DNA from: an uncultured Lachnospiraceae bacterium
Lineage (GTDB): Bacteria > Bacillota > Clostridia > Lachnospirales > Lachnospiraceae
Length of the DNA stretch: 48,801 bases
Assembly (NCBI GenBank): GCA_947626505.1
Contig: CANQSN010000008.1
Span: 1-48,801, forward strand
Direction of reading: 5' to 3'
Made by a program: the position numbers and the translations under genes. The number at the start of each line of letters is the position of its first letter. The stretch's first letter is position 1. This document shows, piece by piece, positions 1-7,777 of the stretch. Under the pieces are notes generated by a model. It was not told the origin of the DNA. It searched no databases and saw only the letters and a program-made list of their open reading frames with translations.

Positions 1-2
1 TC

Positions 3-62
3 AAAGTCAAAGACACGCCCGGCGGCGGAAGCACCTTTATCGTGGAATTGAAAATTATGTGA
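3..62 (+). CDS. Histidine kinase C-terminal end (partial)
   Basis: Only the last 19 codons and the TGA stop are in the window. They read in frame from base 3 and contain TPGGGSTFIVEL, the glycine-rich G2 end of a HATPase_c domain, the ATP-binding module of sensor histidine kinases. It appears to be a kinase without a C-terminal receiver, because the chain stops eight residues after the GST motif. Nothing can be said about its sensor domain. The call rests on this short motif only. Confidence 0.7.
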   Translation, partial: KVKDTPGGGSTFIVELKIM

Positions 63-111
63 CAAATAAATAATTTTCTTCAAATATGTAAAGTAATAGA
101 AATAAAGTTTG

Positions 112-140
112 TTGATTATTTTTCTTATTTCACATATAAT
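112..140 (+). promoter_or_regulatory. Promoter of the AbrB-like gene
   Basis: A -35 box TTGATT (112-117) and a perfect -10 box TATAAT (135-140) are separated by 17 bases, an ideal sigma-A arrangement. Transcription would start near base 147, leaving a leader of about 45 bases before the start at 192. Confidence 0.75.
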
Positions 141-191
141 ATAACGTAAAGAAAGTAAAGCAAATCAAGCGTGATAGAAAGGATGTTGATT

Positions 192-473
192 ATGGAAATA
201 GCAAAAGTCTCCAGTAAAGGGCAAATTACAATTCCTGTATCAGTAAGGAAAAAACTGAACTTGAAAACAGGTGATAAAATTATGATTTTTGAAGAAAATG
301 GAAGGTTCTATTTTGATAATTCTGCAATGTTGGCTTTTAAAAGAGTAGAGAAAGCGTTTGACGGAGAAGCATTCAACGCAGGTTTTGAGAAGGAAGAAGA
401 TATGCAAGATTATATGCGAGAGATACGAAAGGAATACACACATATATGCAGTCAGCGTATGCAAAAATACTAA
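192..473 (+). CDS. AbrB/MazE-family DNA-binding protein
   Basis: A 93-residue protein whose N-terminus (AKVSSKGQITIPVSVRKKL, followed by LKTGDKI) is the swapped-hairpin AbrB/MazE/SpoVT DNA-binding fold. ATG 192 is preferred because AAAGGA lies about nine bases upstream; GTG 171 and ATG 183 are in frame but badly placed for that site. The C-terminal half is charged (KEEDMQDYMREIRKEY) and resembles the toxin-binding tail of small antitoxins, but no MazF or PIN toxin gene follows. The next gene encodes a secreted binding protein 41 bases downstream, probably in the same transcript. It could be an antitoxin that lost its partner or a simple transition-state-type regulator. Confidence 0.85.
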   Translation: MEIAKVSSKGQITIPVSVRKKLNLKTGDKIMIFEENGRFYFDNSAMLAFKRVEKAFDGEAFNAGFEKEEDMQDYMREIRKEYTHICSQRMQKY

Positions 474-514
474 AAGTTGAATCAATGCTCAGAGCATATC
501 GGGAGGACATTATT

Positions 515-1903
515 ATGAAGCGCAAATTTAAAAAACCATTTATAATAGCCCTTATCGCCGCCATTTTACTCGGCAGTATGTCAGGCATAAAAACACAGCC
601 GGTAAACGCAGCCTCTAAAGAAGGTAAGGTAATAAATATATATTGCTACAGCAGCGAATTTCCCTCTGTTCTTGAAAAACTTTATACCGGATATAAAAAG
701 GTTTCTAAAAACACAGGAACAATTTCCAATAAGTTAGGTGAATACACTGTAAAGTGGCATATTATGAACCTAGGTAACCGCCAATATGTAAACGCCATAA
801 ATAAGGCATTAAAAAATGGAAAAAAGGCTGCTGCCGATAAAAAGATAGACATTTTTTTGGCGGAGCCTGAATATATAAAGGATTATGCGGACTCCTCCTA
901 TACGCTGCCTCTTTCAAAGATTGGCATCACAAAAAAGGATACAGACAATATGTACTTGTACACCAAGCAGCTTGGGACAAGCAAAAAAGACAAAAAGCTT
1001 CATGCCGCTTCATGGCTTAGCGAAGCCGGAGTATTTGCTTACCGGCGTTCTATTGCGAAAGATGTATTTGGTACAGATAACCCTGACGAGCTTCAGAAGC
1101 TTCTTAACAATTGGAGCAGCTTTGATTCGTCCGCTGCCAAAGTTAAGGAAAAAGGGTATTTTATGCTTTCAGGTATTTTCGATTCATATAAAGCTTTCGA
1201 GCAAAACAGAAACACTCCTTGGGTAACCTCCGGCAATAAACTAAACATTGACCGGAATATGTGGAATTGGGTAGAACAGTCCAAAATCTATAATGAAAAC
1301 GGATACAGTCATAAAACAGATTTATGGGATAAAGATTGGGTGAATGACCAATCCCCAAAAGGCAATGTATTCGGATTCTTCTATTCTGCATGGGGAGTAG
1401 ATTTCATTCTTGAGAGCGAGTCATTAGACGACAATACAAAGCTTCCCGAAAAAGGAAATGGTATCTATGGCGACTGGGCCATATGCGAAGGACCGGCCCC
1501 ATATTACTGGGGAGGCAATTTCATTTGCGTAGCAAATTGCTGCGACAACAAAAAGCTTGCGGGCGACATCATTAAAAAGCTTGCCTGCAATAAGGCCATC
1601 GCCCAAAAATATTCAAAAGCATTTATGGCTCCCTCCAATCATATGGGCGCCATGAAAGCTTACTCTAAAACCAAAAATGCCGCTTCCGATTTTCTTGATG
1701 GACAAAACGAAATTATAATTTATCATAATGCCGCAAGAAAAATAAACGCAGCCCATACAACTAAATATGACTACTTAATCAGTGCAGGCTTCAGCCACTA
1801 TATGAGTGATTATATTTACGGAAACAGCACAAAGGAGCATTCGCTGTCGCTCTTCTACAAATATGTAAAAAAGCGCTATCCTAACATTAAAGTACCCAAA
1901 TGA
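515..1903 (+). CDS. Secreted extracellular solute-binding protein
   Basis: A 462-residue protein with a signal peptide (MKRKFKKPF, hydrophobic IIALIAAILLG, cleavage likely after VNA). The remainder fits the family 1 (sugar-type) substrate-binding proteins of ABC importers; typical features are the FFYSAWGVDF and YYWGGNF segments and a C-terminal helical lobe. The start at 515 is chosen because GGGAGGA sits eight bases upstream; the reading frame is open further upstream (446) but overlaps the AbrB gene. There is no lipobox cysteine, unusual for a Gram-positive binding protein, and no permease or ATPase gene is adjacent. It may feed a distant transporter or act as a soluble or wall-associated sensor protein. 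The substrate cannot be told from sequence. Confidence 0.75.
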   Translation: MKRKFKKPFIIALIAAILLGSMSGIKTQPVNAASKEGKVINIYCYSSEFPSVLEKLYTGYKKVSKNTGTISNKLGEYTVKWHIMNLGNRQYVNAINKALKNGKKAAADKKIDIFLAEPEYIKDYADSSYTLPLSKIGITKKDTDNMYLYTKQLGTSKKDKKLHAASWLSEAGVFAYRRSIAKDVFGTDNPDELQKLLNNWSSFDSSAAKVKEKGYFMLSGIFDSYKAFEQNRNTPWVTSGNKLNIDRNMWNWVEQSKIYNENGYSHKTDLWDKDWVNDQSPKGNVFGFFYSAWGVDFILESESLDDNTKLPEKGNGIYGDWAICEGPAPYYWGGNFICVANCCDNKKLAGDIIKKLACNKAIAQKYSKAFMAPSNHMGAMKAYSKTKNAASDFLDGQNEIIIYHNAARKINAAHTTKYDYLISAGFSHYMSDYIYGNSTKEHSLSLFYKYVKKRYPNIKVPK

Positions 1904-1911
1904 TAAAAAAT

Positions 1912-1944
1912 GCCGCCGCTTGATTTGCTAATCTTAAAGCGGCG
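1912..1944. terminator. Bidirectional terminator between convergent genes
   Basis: An 8-bp stem (CGCCGCTT 1914-1921 with AAGCGGCG 1937-1944) around a 15-base loop lies between the stop of the binding-protein gene and the stop of the LysR gene. On the minus strand it is followed by TTTTTTATCA, a good U-tract, so it mainly terminates the LysR-side transcript. Confidence 0.7.
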
Positions 1945-1961
1945 CATTAATCCGGACATCT

Positions 1962-2867
1962 TCACTTTCCGACATGTCCTTCTCTACCTTTTAACCTCTC
2001 TATATACTGCTGTGAAAAACTGCCAAGGGGTATTCTTCTCTTTTTAATGTATCCAAGCCTGACCGTCTCCTCTGTAGCAAATGGAACAGCCTTATAATCT
2101 TCATTATCCTGCTCTTTATCGAAAATCCCCGCACAAATTGTATACCCATTAAGTTCCATAATCAAATCCTGCATAACCGCCCTGTCGCTGACACGAATCT
2201 GCTTGCTGCATTCTGACACTCCAATCATATCTCCCATATACGACAGACTACTGTCCCCCTGCTCATAGACAATTAAAGGATATTTTAAAAGCTCATCACA
2301 GGATAATATCTTCATCCTTGCCAGAGGATGCTTCCTATAAACATACGCGTAAATTCCGCAGGAAAATAAATCATGAAATTCCAAATCATTTTCTCGGCAA
2401 AGCTTTTCAAAAGACTTTTCATTAAACTTATTGAAATATAAAATACCAAGCTCGCTCTTTTGTAATTTTACATTTTCAATTACCTTATCCGCTTCCGCTT
2501 CTAAAACTCGATATTCGTATCTATCTGCTTCAGTCTCCTTAACAAGATTAAAAAATATCCTTGCAAGCATAAAATCATGCTGTATACAAATACTGCACCT
2601 TTGCTTTTCCCCCTTATAAATAAACTTCTCCTCAAGCAAATCATACTGTTCAAGCACCCGCCCTGCATACTCTAAAAAGCCGGCTCCCTCCTCTGTAATC
2701 TCCACGCCTTTATTAAAGCGTATAAAAATTGCAAATCCGAGTTCCTCCTCTAACCTCTTTATGTTACAGGACAAACTCGGCTGTGTAATAAATAATTCAT
2801 CTGCTGCCTTATTCATAGATTTGTACTTTGCAACACACTTAACATACTTCAACTGCTGTAGTGTCAT
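1962..2867 (-). CDS. LysR-family transcriptional regulator
   Basis: A 301-residue protein with the standard LysR layout. The N-terminal winged helix-turn-helix covers residues 1-60 (MTLQQLKYVKCVAKYKSMNK, then AADELFITQPSLSCNIKRLE). The co-inducer-binding domain from about residue 90 is full length. Start ATG 2867 has AGGAGG four bases upstream. It lies 46 bases downstream of the EcsC-family gene on the same strand and so may be the last gene of the trxA-ecsC transcript rather than being divergent to its target. The ligand and target are unknown. Confidence 0.9.
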   Translation of the reverse strand: MTLQQLKYVKCVAKYKSMNKAADELFITQPSLSCNIKRLEEELGFAIFIRFNKGVEITEEGAGFLEYAGRVLEQYDLLEEKFIYKGEKQRCSICIQHDFMLARIFFNLVKETEADRYEYRVLEAEADKVIENVKLQKSELGILYFNKFNEKSFEKLCRENDLEFHDLFSCGIYAYVYRKHPLARMKILSCDELLKYPLIVYEQGDSSLSYMGDMIGVSECSKQIRVSDRAVMQDLIMELNGYTICAGIFDKEQDNEDYKAVPFATEETVRLGYIKKRRIPLGSFSQQYIERLKGREGHVGK

Positions 2868-2913
2868 ATTCCCTCCTCATTGCCTTACAACAACAAAAGC
2901 CCTGTATAGAAAA

Positions 2914-3681
2914 CTAATGTCGTCTTTCCTCCTCAATCTTACGCATCAAATACCTCTTCTTATAGTTTACCGCTGCAAATGCATGTACATTGTCATAAAT
3001 TTTAAAATTCACAATGCCTCCAACTACACCAATAATAGGAATCCCCTGAACAAACTTTTCCACCAGCAGCGCATCGGAAAGTACTTTGGCGGTCAAAGCA
3101 ATCTCCTGTTCCATATTATAATCCTGCATTTTATCCTTAAACAAACGCCTATTCTTATCTGTACGCTGCTCATCCTCGCATAATGCCAACTGTAAAAGCC
3201 TTAAAATATATATCTTCTCCTGTTCCAATGCGTAGTCAAAGCCATATCCCACTGCAATACCATAAATGTCCCTGAGCAGTGTGCTTACAAACAAAGGAAT
3301 ATCCGGAAGCCCCATTCCTAAAAATCCCATACTAAACCCCGTAACAGTGGTTGCAGTACGGTTTGCAAGGCTTCCCTTCTTTGCCTGCTTATCCATCGCT
3401 TTTACACTTTGGCGGTCTGCTGCATCGGATACCAAGTCATCTGCAAGCTTTGCGTCAAGCTCACGCATTTCCTTATCCATGGTCTTCTCAATAATCCCAT
3501 TTCCCTTAACAAAAATAAATTCAAAGGCCTTCATAAATGCCTTTTCCAGATTCACCCTCACTCCTTCTGGAACCTTTTCATAAATCTGATCCTTAACCTT
3601 TAGATTCCATGACTTTTTATTTAACAGTCTTTCCTCCCTTTTTTGATTTTTCTCAAGCTCCCTATAATATGTATCTCCCAA
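2914..3681 (-). CDS. EcsC family protein
   Basis: A 255-residue protein of the EcsC family, named after the third gene of the B. subtilis ecs ABC-transporter locus; its biochemical role is not known. The recognisable core is the glycine-rich, partly hydrophobic segment around GFSMGFLGMGLPDIPLFVST with a following DYALEQEK-type helix, and a second GIPIIGVVGGIVNF segment near the C-terminus that may touch membranes. There is no signal peptide. The start is TTG at 3681, with GGGGG eight bases upstream. It sits between trxA and the LysR gene on the same strand, without an ecsA/ecsB transporter nearby. Confidence 0.8.
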   Translation of the reverse strand: MGDTYYRELEKNQKREERLLNKKSWNLKVKDQIYEKVPEGVRVNLEKAFMKAFEFIFVKGNGIIEKTMDKEMRELDAKLADDLVSDAADRQSVKAMDKQAKKGSLANRTATTVTGFSMGFLGMGLPDIPLFVSTLLRDIYGIAVGYGFDYALEQEKIYILRLLQLALCEDEQRTDKNRRLFKDKMQDYNMEQEIALTAKVLSDALLVEKFVQGIPIIGVVGGIVNFKIYDNVHAFAAVNYKKRYLMRKIEEERRH

Positions 3682-3722
3682 ATTACCATCCCCCGCATAA
3701 TAAAAATATTTTTAAAATATGC

Positions 3723-3754
3723 TAATTCAAGACTCGCAAGCGAGTCTTGAATTA
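3723..3754. repeat. Perfect 15-bp inverted repeat (repeat copy U1)
   Basis: TAATTCAAGACTCGC and its exact reverse complement flank a 2-base AA centre. It lies between trxA and the EcsC gene and has no proper U-tract on either strand, so it is not an ordinary terminator. The core CAAGACTCGCAAG and the flank CTTGAAT recur at 34864-34888. Confidence 0.75.
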
Positions 3755-3798
3755 AATAAAGCAGGTAAAAATCAAGCTGCTAAGCTTAAATCTTATAA

Positions 3799-4110
3799 TC
3801 ACCCGTTAATCATACTTAAAATCTCTTCCTTACTCCTAACTCCAATCTCCTTTTGCACCATCTTTCCATGCTTCATAACCATCAGTGTCGGAATATTTAC
3901 TACCTGAAAATCCATAGCAAGCTCCGGCTCCTCGTCAACATTTACCTTGCAAATCTTAACATCCGTCTGCTCATCGGCAAGCTCCTCAATAATAGGTGTA
4001 AGCATCTGACATGGACCGCACCATGGCGCCCAAAAATCCACCAGCACCAGTTTATCACTGTTTAATACTTCCTCATCAAAATTACCTTTTGTAACATGCA
4101 ATGCACTCAT
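3799..4110 (-). CDS. trxA: Thioredoxin
   Basis: A 103-residue single-domain thioredoxin, the general protein-disulfide reductase of the cytoplasm. The active site WCGPC follows FWAP, and the cis-proline loop reads NIPTL. The length is normal for TrxA. The start ATG 4110 has AAAGGAG at a spacing of nine. It lies 75 bases downstream of the nucleotidyl cyclase gene on the same strand and may be co-transcribed with it, although a separate promoter in the gap cannot be excluded. No thioredoxin reductase gene is in the window. Confidence 0.97.
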   Translation of the reverse strand: MSALHVTKGNFDEEVLNSDKLVLVDFWAPWCGPCQMLTPIIEELADEQTDVKICKVNVDEEPELAMDFQVVNIPTLMVMKHGKMVQKEIGVRSKEEILSMING

Positions 4111-4185
4111 CTTACCACTCTCCTTTCAAATGTTAGTATACCCAAAATTATTAATGCAAATCTAACCTTAAGGTTTTTTAAAAGC

Positions 4186-6714
4186 TTATGGCTGCGCAGG
4201 TTCATAGGTATCTTCAAAAATGTCCCTTCTGATAATATAAATATCTGTTATATCATCCGCTTTTACTGCCATATAATCTCCCGGTCTTCCTAAAAAGTAA
4301 TTTCCATCGCCGCCTGACGGAAATACTTTTGTTCTGCTTGTAAGCGGCATAACATAAATACCGCTTCCCTGTTTTGGATAACACAGATGAGCCTGTTCAT
4401 CTATTGTTATATATTCGCCTGTATCCAAAACCTGAACCTCCGCAAAAAATTCCATCATACTCGAAAACACATCTAAAGGCTCGTCAGTCGCCTGATATGT
4501 TTTTTCAAAGGTGTCTCTCTTTATTACATACACCTCTCCCCTGCATCCAATCATAATATAAGTATCTTCCTGCGAAACAACCTCTATACCCGAAGAATTT
4601 TCTAAAGGCCTAACCACTATCTTAGTTCCTTTATTCACCACATCAGTAGTCTTTACATAAGCCCACGAAATCTGTTTCTTTAAATAACGGGGCAGAAGCA
4701 TAATCTCCTCCCTATGTGATTCTCCATATTCCTTTGCCTCAACCACGTTGGTATTCTGAAAATATTCCGATACCATTTTTCTGTAATAATCTAATATACT
4801 TTCTGCTTCCCTGTCCGCCATCTCAACCTTTAAGATTGCAGCAGAAATCTTACCGCAAGCCACTCTCCAATTACCTTTGACCAATGCAAATTCCGGTAAC
4901 AGGCAGTCTAATATCTCCAACGCCCTGACCGCTTTGCTGTCACTTATAAAAAACACCTGCTGTTCTTCTCCTTTTTCAGCCTTGCCTACAAGCAGCAAAT
5001 ACCGGCAGGATAAAGCATTAAGCCAATCGCCGCATACCGGCAGCGAAGCCTGATAATCCTCCTCTTCCACCCACTGTTCCAGTTCTGCTGCAATCTGCTT
5101 TGTAACCTCAGCCACAACGATATGCCTTTTGTCATTACGAAATCCTGCGCACATGCCTTCCATTATATGTTTGTCTTCTATTGCTGTATATTCGTCCTGT
5201 TCCTTTTCCATCGTCTCCTCACTCTCTCTGTCAATACATTCTAATTTTTTTATAAATTCCGAAAACTCTTGGTTTATATGGGTAAAGCTTAAAGTGATTT
5301 CCCCTTTATCCCATTTAGTAAGCTTGGCGTACACTCCTTCAAAAATTAAATTACCCTTTTTATCAAGCGCCCTAAGCTCGGCGTCCATTAAAAGCTCCAA
5401 TGGACTTTCATCCCCGTAAAGCCTTCTTACCACAGCCTGTTTATAAGAACATAAAACCGGAATCACTCTCACAAACTGTTCCATAATTTTCTTTTTATCC
5501 ATGGGATGAAGCTCAAACCAGATACCCTCCGGAATAATATTCATTTTCTCCGGTTCCTCCTGAAGAAGATTAATGGAATACTCTCCTCCAATACCTGCCA
5601 CTACATTTACAGACATACTGCCCTGCAATCCTTTTGCCTTGATATCAAACTGCTCATCTATAATAACAGGACATGAAACCGCATCTAAAGCTTCCTTTGA
5701 CAATAATATCTGACCGCCAATACTATAACTCTCAATCCTTGAGCATTCATTTACTACCTGCCCGATTACATTATAGCGCATCATCTTTTCGGAACCTATA
5801 TTTCCAATAAAAGCTTCGCCTCTATGAATACCTATGCCCATCTCTAATCTGGAATATCCGTTTTGCTGACACTCCGCATTAACCTTAATCATTCTGTTCT
5901 GCATCATAATTGCAGCGGCTATAGCGTCCTCGGTATGATTTTCAGTGATAATTGGCGCGCCAAATACTGCCAACACCGCATCGCCTAAAAATTCAATTAC
6001 TGTTCCCCGATACTTATTAATCACGCCTACCATATTTTCAAAAAAAACATTAAGAAGCCTTGTTACCTCCTCTGTTTCCAAATCTGCAGAAAGCGAAGTA
6101 AAGCCTCTCAAATCCGCCATCATTATTGTAAGCTCTCTCTTTTCCCCTCCAATAGCCGCACCTTCCGGCTGCTCGAGAATCACCTCCAATACCTTCTCAG
6201 AAAAATATCGTCCAAAAAGCTGGTGCAGCAACTGGTTTCTGGAATTTAACTGTTTATTAAGATGCATTATCTCCTTAGCGGCCTGAAGGTCCGAAGCCTG
6301 CCTCTGCAATGTTTTTTCATAATCCCTTGTCACCTCGTACTGCCATGCAGAGCGTTCAATTCTTAATATGTTTGACCTTGTAAATGGCTTGTGGACAACG
6401 ACAGTGGCGCCCTTTAAATAACACTCCTCATCCAATTCTTCATTTCTCTTATCCGCCATAAAAAAAATGGGAACTCCCGCTAAAACCGGCTGCTGATTCC
6501 AATAATCCAGTGAGCGAAAATCCTCCTCCTTGGACATCTCATAATCGAGTATTAAAAGTGAAGGCGGTTTATCCGGCAGCGACTCCACTGCCCTCTCTAA
6601 AGCCGCAAATGATAACAGGCACACCGCCCTCATACTTCCTAAAGCATTTATCTGACGTTGCGCTGTTATCATATCCTGTCTCTTTGTTCCCATCACCCAG
6701 ATGGTCTTCCTCAT
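4186..6714 (-). CDS. Receiver-like / class III nucleotidyl cyclase / PGDYG-repeat protein
   Basis: An 842-residue multidomain protein. Residues 1-125 resemble a response-regulator receiver: D57 (ILDYEM) and K109 (HKPF) are kept, but the usual acidic pair at the N-terminal strand is missing. A coiled-coil linker (130-165) leads into a class III cyclase domain (about 190-350) with metal ligands D201 and D245 and the transition-state pair N322/R326. The substrate-selecting positions are E241 (lysine in adenylate cyclases) and N315 (aspartate in adenylate cyclases), so the product is uncertain. A middle region of about 350 residues is unassigned. The C-terminus has two PGDYG-like repeats (about 712-742 and 809-842) sharing YVIKRDTFEKTY / YIIRRDIFEDTY. 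Start ATG 6714 uses GGAGG embedded in the last codons of the TIR gene, implying translational coupling. It is cytoplasmic, with no membrane segment. Confidence 0.85.
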   Translation of the reverse strand: MRKTIWVMGTKRQDMITAQRQINALGSMRAVCLLSFAALERAVESLPDKPPSLLILDYEMSKEEDFRSLDYWNQQPVLAGVPIFFMADKRNEELDEECYLKGATVVVHKPFTRSNILRIERSAWQYEVTRDYEKTLQRQASDLQAAKEIMHLNKQLNSRNQLLHQLFGRYFSEKVLEVILEQPEGAAIGGEKRELTIMMADLRGFTSLSADLETEEVTRLLNVFFENMVGVINKYRGTVIEFLGDAVLAVFGAPIITENHTEDAIAAAIMMQNRMIKVNAECQQNGYSRLEMGIGIHRGEAFIGNIGSEKMMRYNVIGQVVNECSRIESYSIGGQILLSKEALDAVSCPVIIDEQFDIKAKGLQGSMSVNVVAGIGGEYSINLLQEEPEKMNIIPEGIWFELHPMDKKKIMEQFVRVIPVLCSYKQAVVRRLYGDESPLELLMDAELRALDKKGNLIFEGVYAKLTKWDKGEITLSFTHINQEFSEFIKKLECIDRESEETMEKEQDEYTAIEDKHIMEGMCAGFRNDKRHIVVAEVTKQIAAELEQWVEEEDYQASLPVCGDWLNALSCRYLLLVGKAEKGEEQQVFFISDSKAVRALEILDCLLPEFALVKGNWRVACGKISAAILKVEMADREAESILDYYRKMVSEYFQNTNVVEAKEYGESHREEIMLLPRYLKKQISWAYVKTTDVVNKGTKIVVRPLENSSGIEVVSQEDTYIMIGCRGEVYVIKRDTFEKTYQATDEPLDVFSSMMEFFAEVQVLDTGEYITIDEQAHLCYPKQGSGIYVMPLTSRTKVFPSGGDGNYFLGRPGDYMAVKADDITDIYIIRRDIFEDTYEPAQP

Positions 6715-6717
6715 ATC

Positions 6718-7734
6718 CTACCGCCTCCGTTTCACCACACTGGAACGCCATTCCCCGCGCGGTTCTGTAGATGATGCAGGCGTTATCAGCTTGCATTTAT
6801 CGCACAAAGTACCGGTACGAATTGGCGCGCCGCATCGGGCGCATGACAGCCGAATGGTTGAAAAACTCGGAATCTCTAAATATTCGTCTCTAAAAAAGTT
6901 ATCAATAACCTTTCTCGGAACCCCTGTCTCCTTTGCAATAATGACTGCCGGAGCCGAACCGTTTTTCTCTAAATAATTGCGAACCTTATAATAATAATCA
7001 TAGGTATGCTTTCCGCAGCTTTTGCAGCGGTAAACCCCTTTATCCTCCCTATATACCTCTCCTCCGCAATGCTCGCATTCTGTCGGCTCAGGATTCCATG
7101 AAAATGCATCCGCCCGTTTCTTTCTGTGGCGTTCCGCAGCGCTGTCTGTATTCTTATTAGCTGCACTCTCCTCACTGCCGCCAAGCTTAAGCACACTGTA
7201 CTCGTCATCGACAGTCTTACGGTCACTCTCATTTTTAAGCGCGGCGTTCTTTTTATTTCTTAATGCATTGCCTATACGCTCAGCCTGTCCGACTCGTCTT
7301 GAATCAGGCTCCAATCCCAGCAGAAGACTTATCTGCTTCTTAAGCTCCTCCATAGCCATATCCCAATTATTGCCTGCCATAATCATTTGCACGTTATTTA
7401 AATAGAAACGGTACATAGAATTAAGCGGTTCGTTATCCAATTGAATCGGAATTATAACCTTGCGGTTACATACTGCGGTATCCACTTCCTTCTCCACCCA
7501 GATAGATTCCTGCGCGACCTTAGAAAGCAGCAGCAAAAATATCTGGCAGCCCTCTATTGCAGTGGGAATCTCCCTTGCATAATTAGAGCCTGCCGGAATC
7601 ATTTCAGGCGCTTTCCAGTATGCGACATCTATTTCATCTAAAACCTTTAAAACGCGGCTTACTGTTTCTGCGTCTTTAGAACTATAACTGACAAACACTG
7701 TCTTAGGTATATCATTCTGTCTGCTATTTATCAC
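6718..7734 (-). CDS. TIR-domain protein with two zinc ribbons and an HTH
   Basis: A 338-residue protein. Residues 10-140 form a TIR domain: box 1 is VFVSYSSKD, and the NADase-type glutamate is E83 in IWVEKEVD, so hydrolysis or cyclisation of NAD+ is possible. A charged linker (145-210) follows. The C-terminal part has a zinc ribbon (C220, C223, C237, C240), a helix-turn-helix-like stretch (about 248-288, NYLEKNGSAPAVIIAKETGV) and a second ribbon (C298, C301, C311, C314). This half resembles small clostridial zinc-ribbon/HTH proteins and may bind nucleic acid or protein. GTG 7734 is the only sensible start; GGGAGG lies 12 bases upstream. The gene ends three bases before the cyclase start, so the two are expressed together. 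No cyclic-nucleotide-binding domain is visible. Confidence 0.85.
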   Translation of the reverse strand: MINSRQNDIPKTVFVSYSSKDAETVSRVLKVLDEIDVAYWKAPEMIPAGSNYAREIPTAIEGCQIFLLLLSKVAQESIWVEKEVDTAVCNRKVIIPIQLDNEPLNSMYRFYLNNVQMIMAGNNWDMAMEELKKQISLLLGLEPDSRRVGQAERIGNALRNKKNAALKNESDRKTVDDEYSVLKLGGSEESAANKNTDSAAERHRKKRADAFSWNPEPTECEHCGGEVYREDKGVYRCKSCGKHTYDYYYKVRNYLEKNGSAPAVIIAKETGVPRKVIDNFFRDEYLEIPSFSTIRLSCARCGAPIRTGTLCDKCKLITPASSTEPRGEWRSSVVKRRR

Positions 7735-7777
7735 CAGTGTTCACTTCCTCCCATTTAAGCATCTTACCTGCCGGTTT

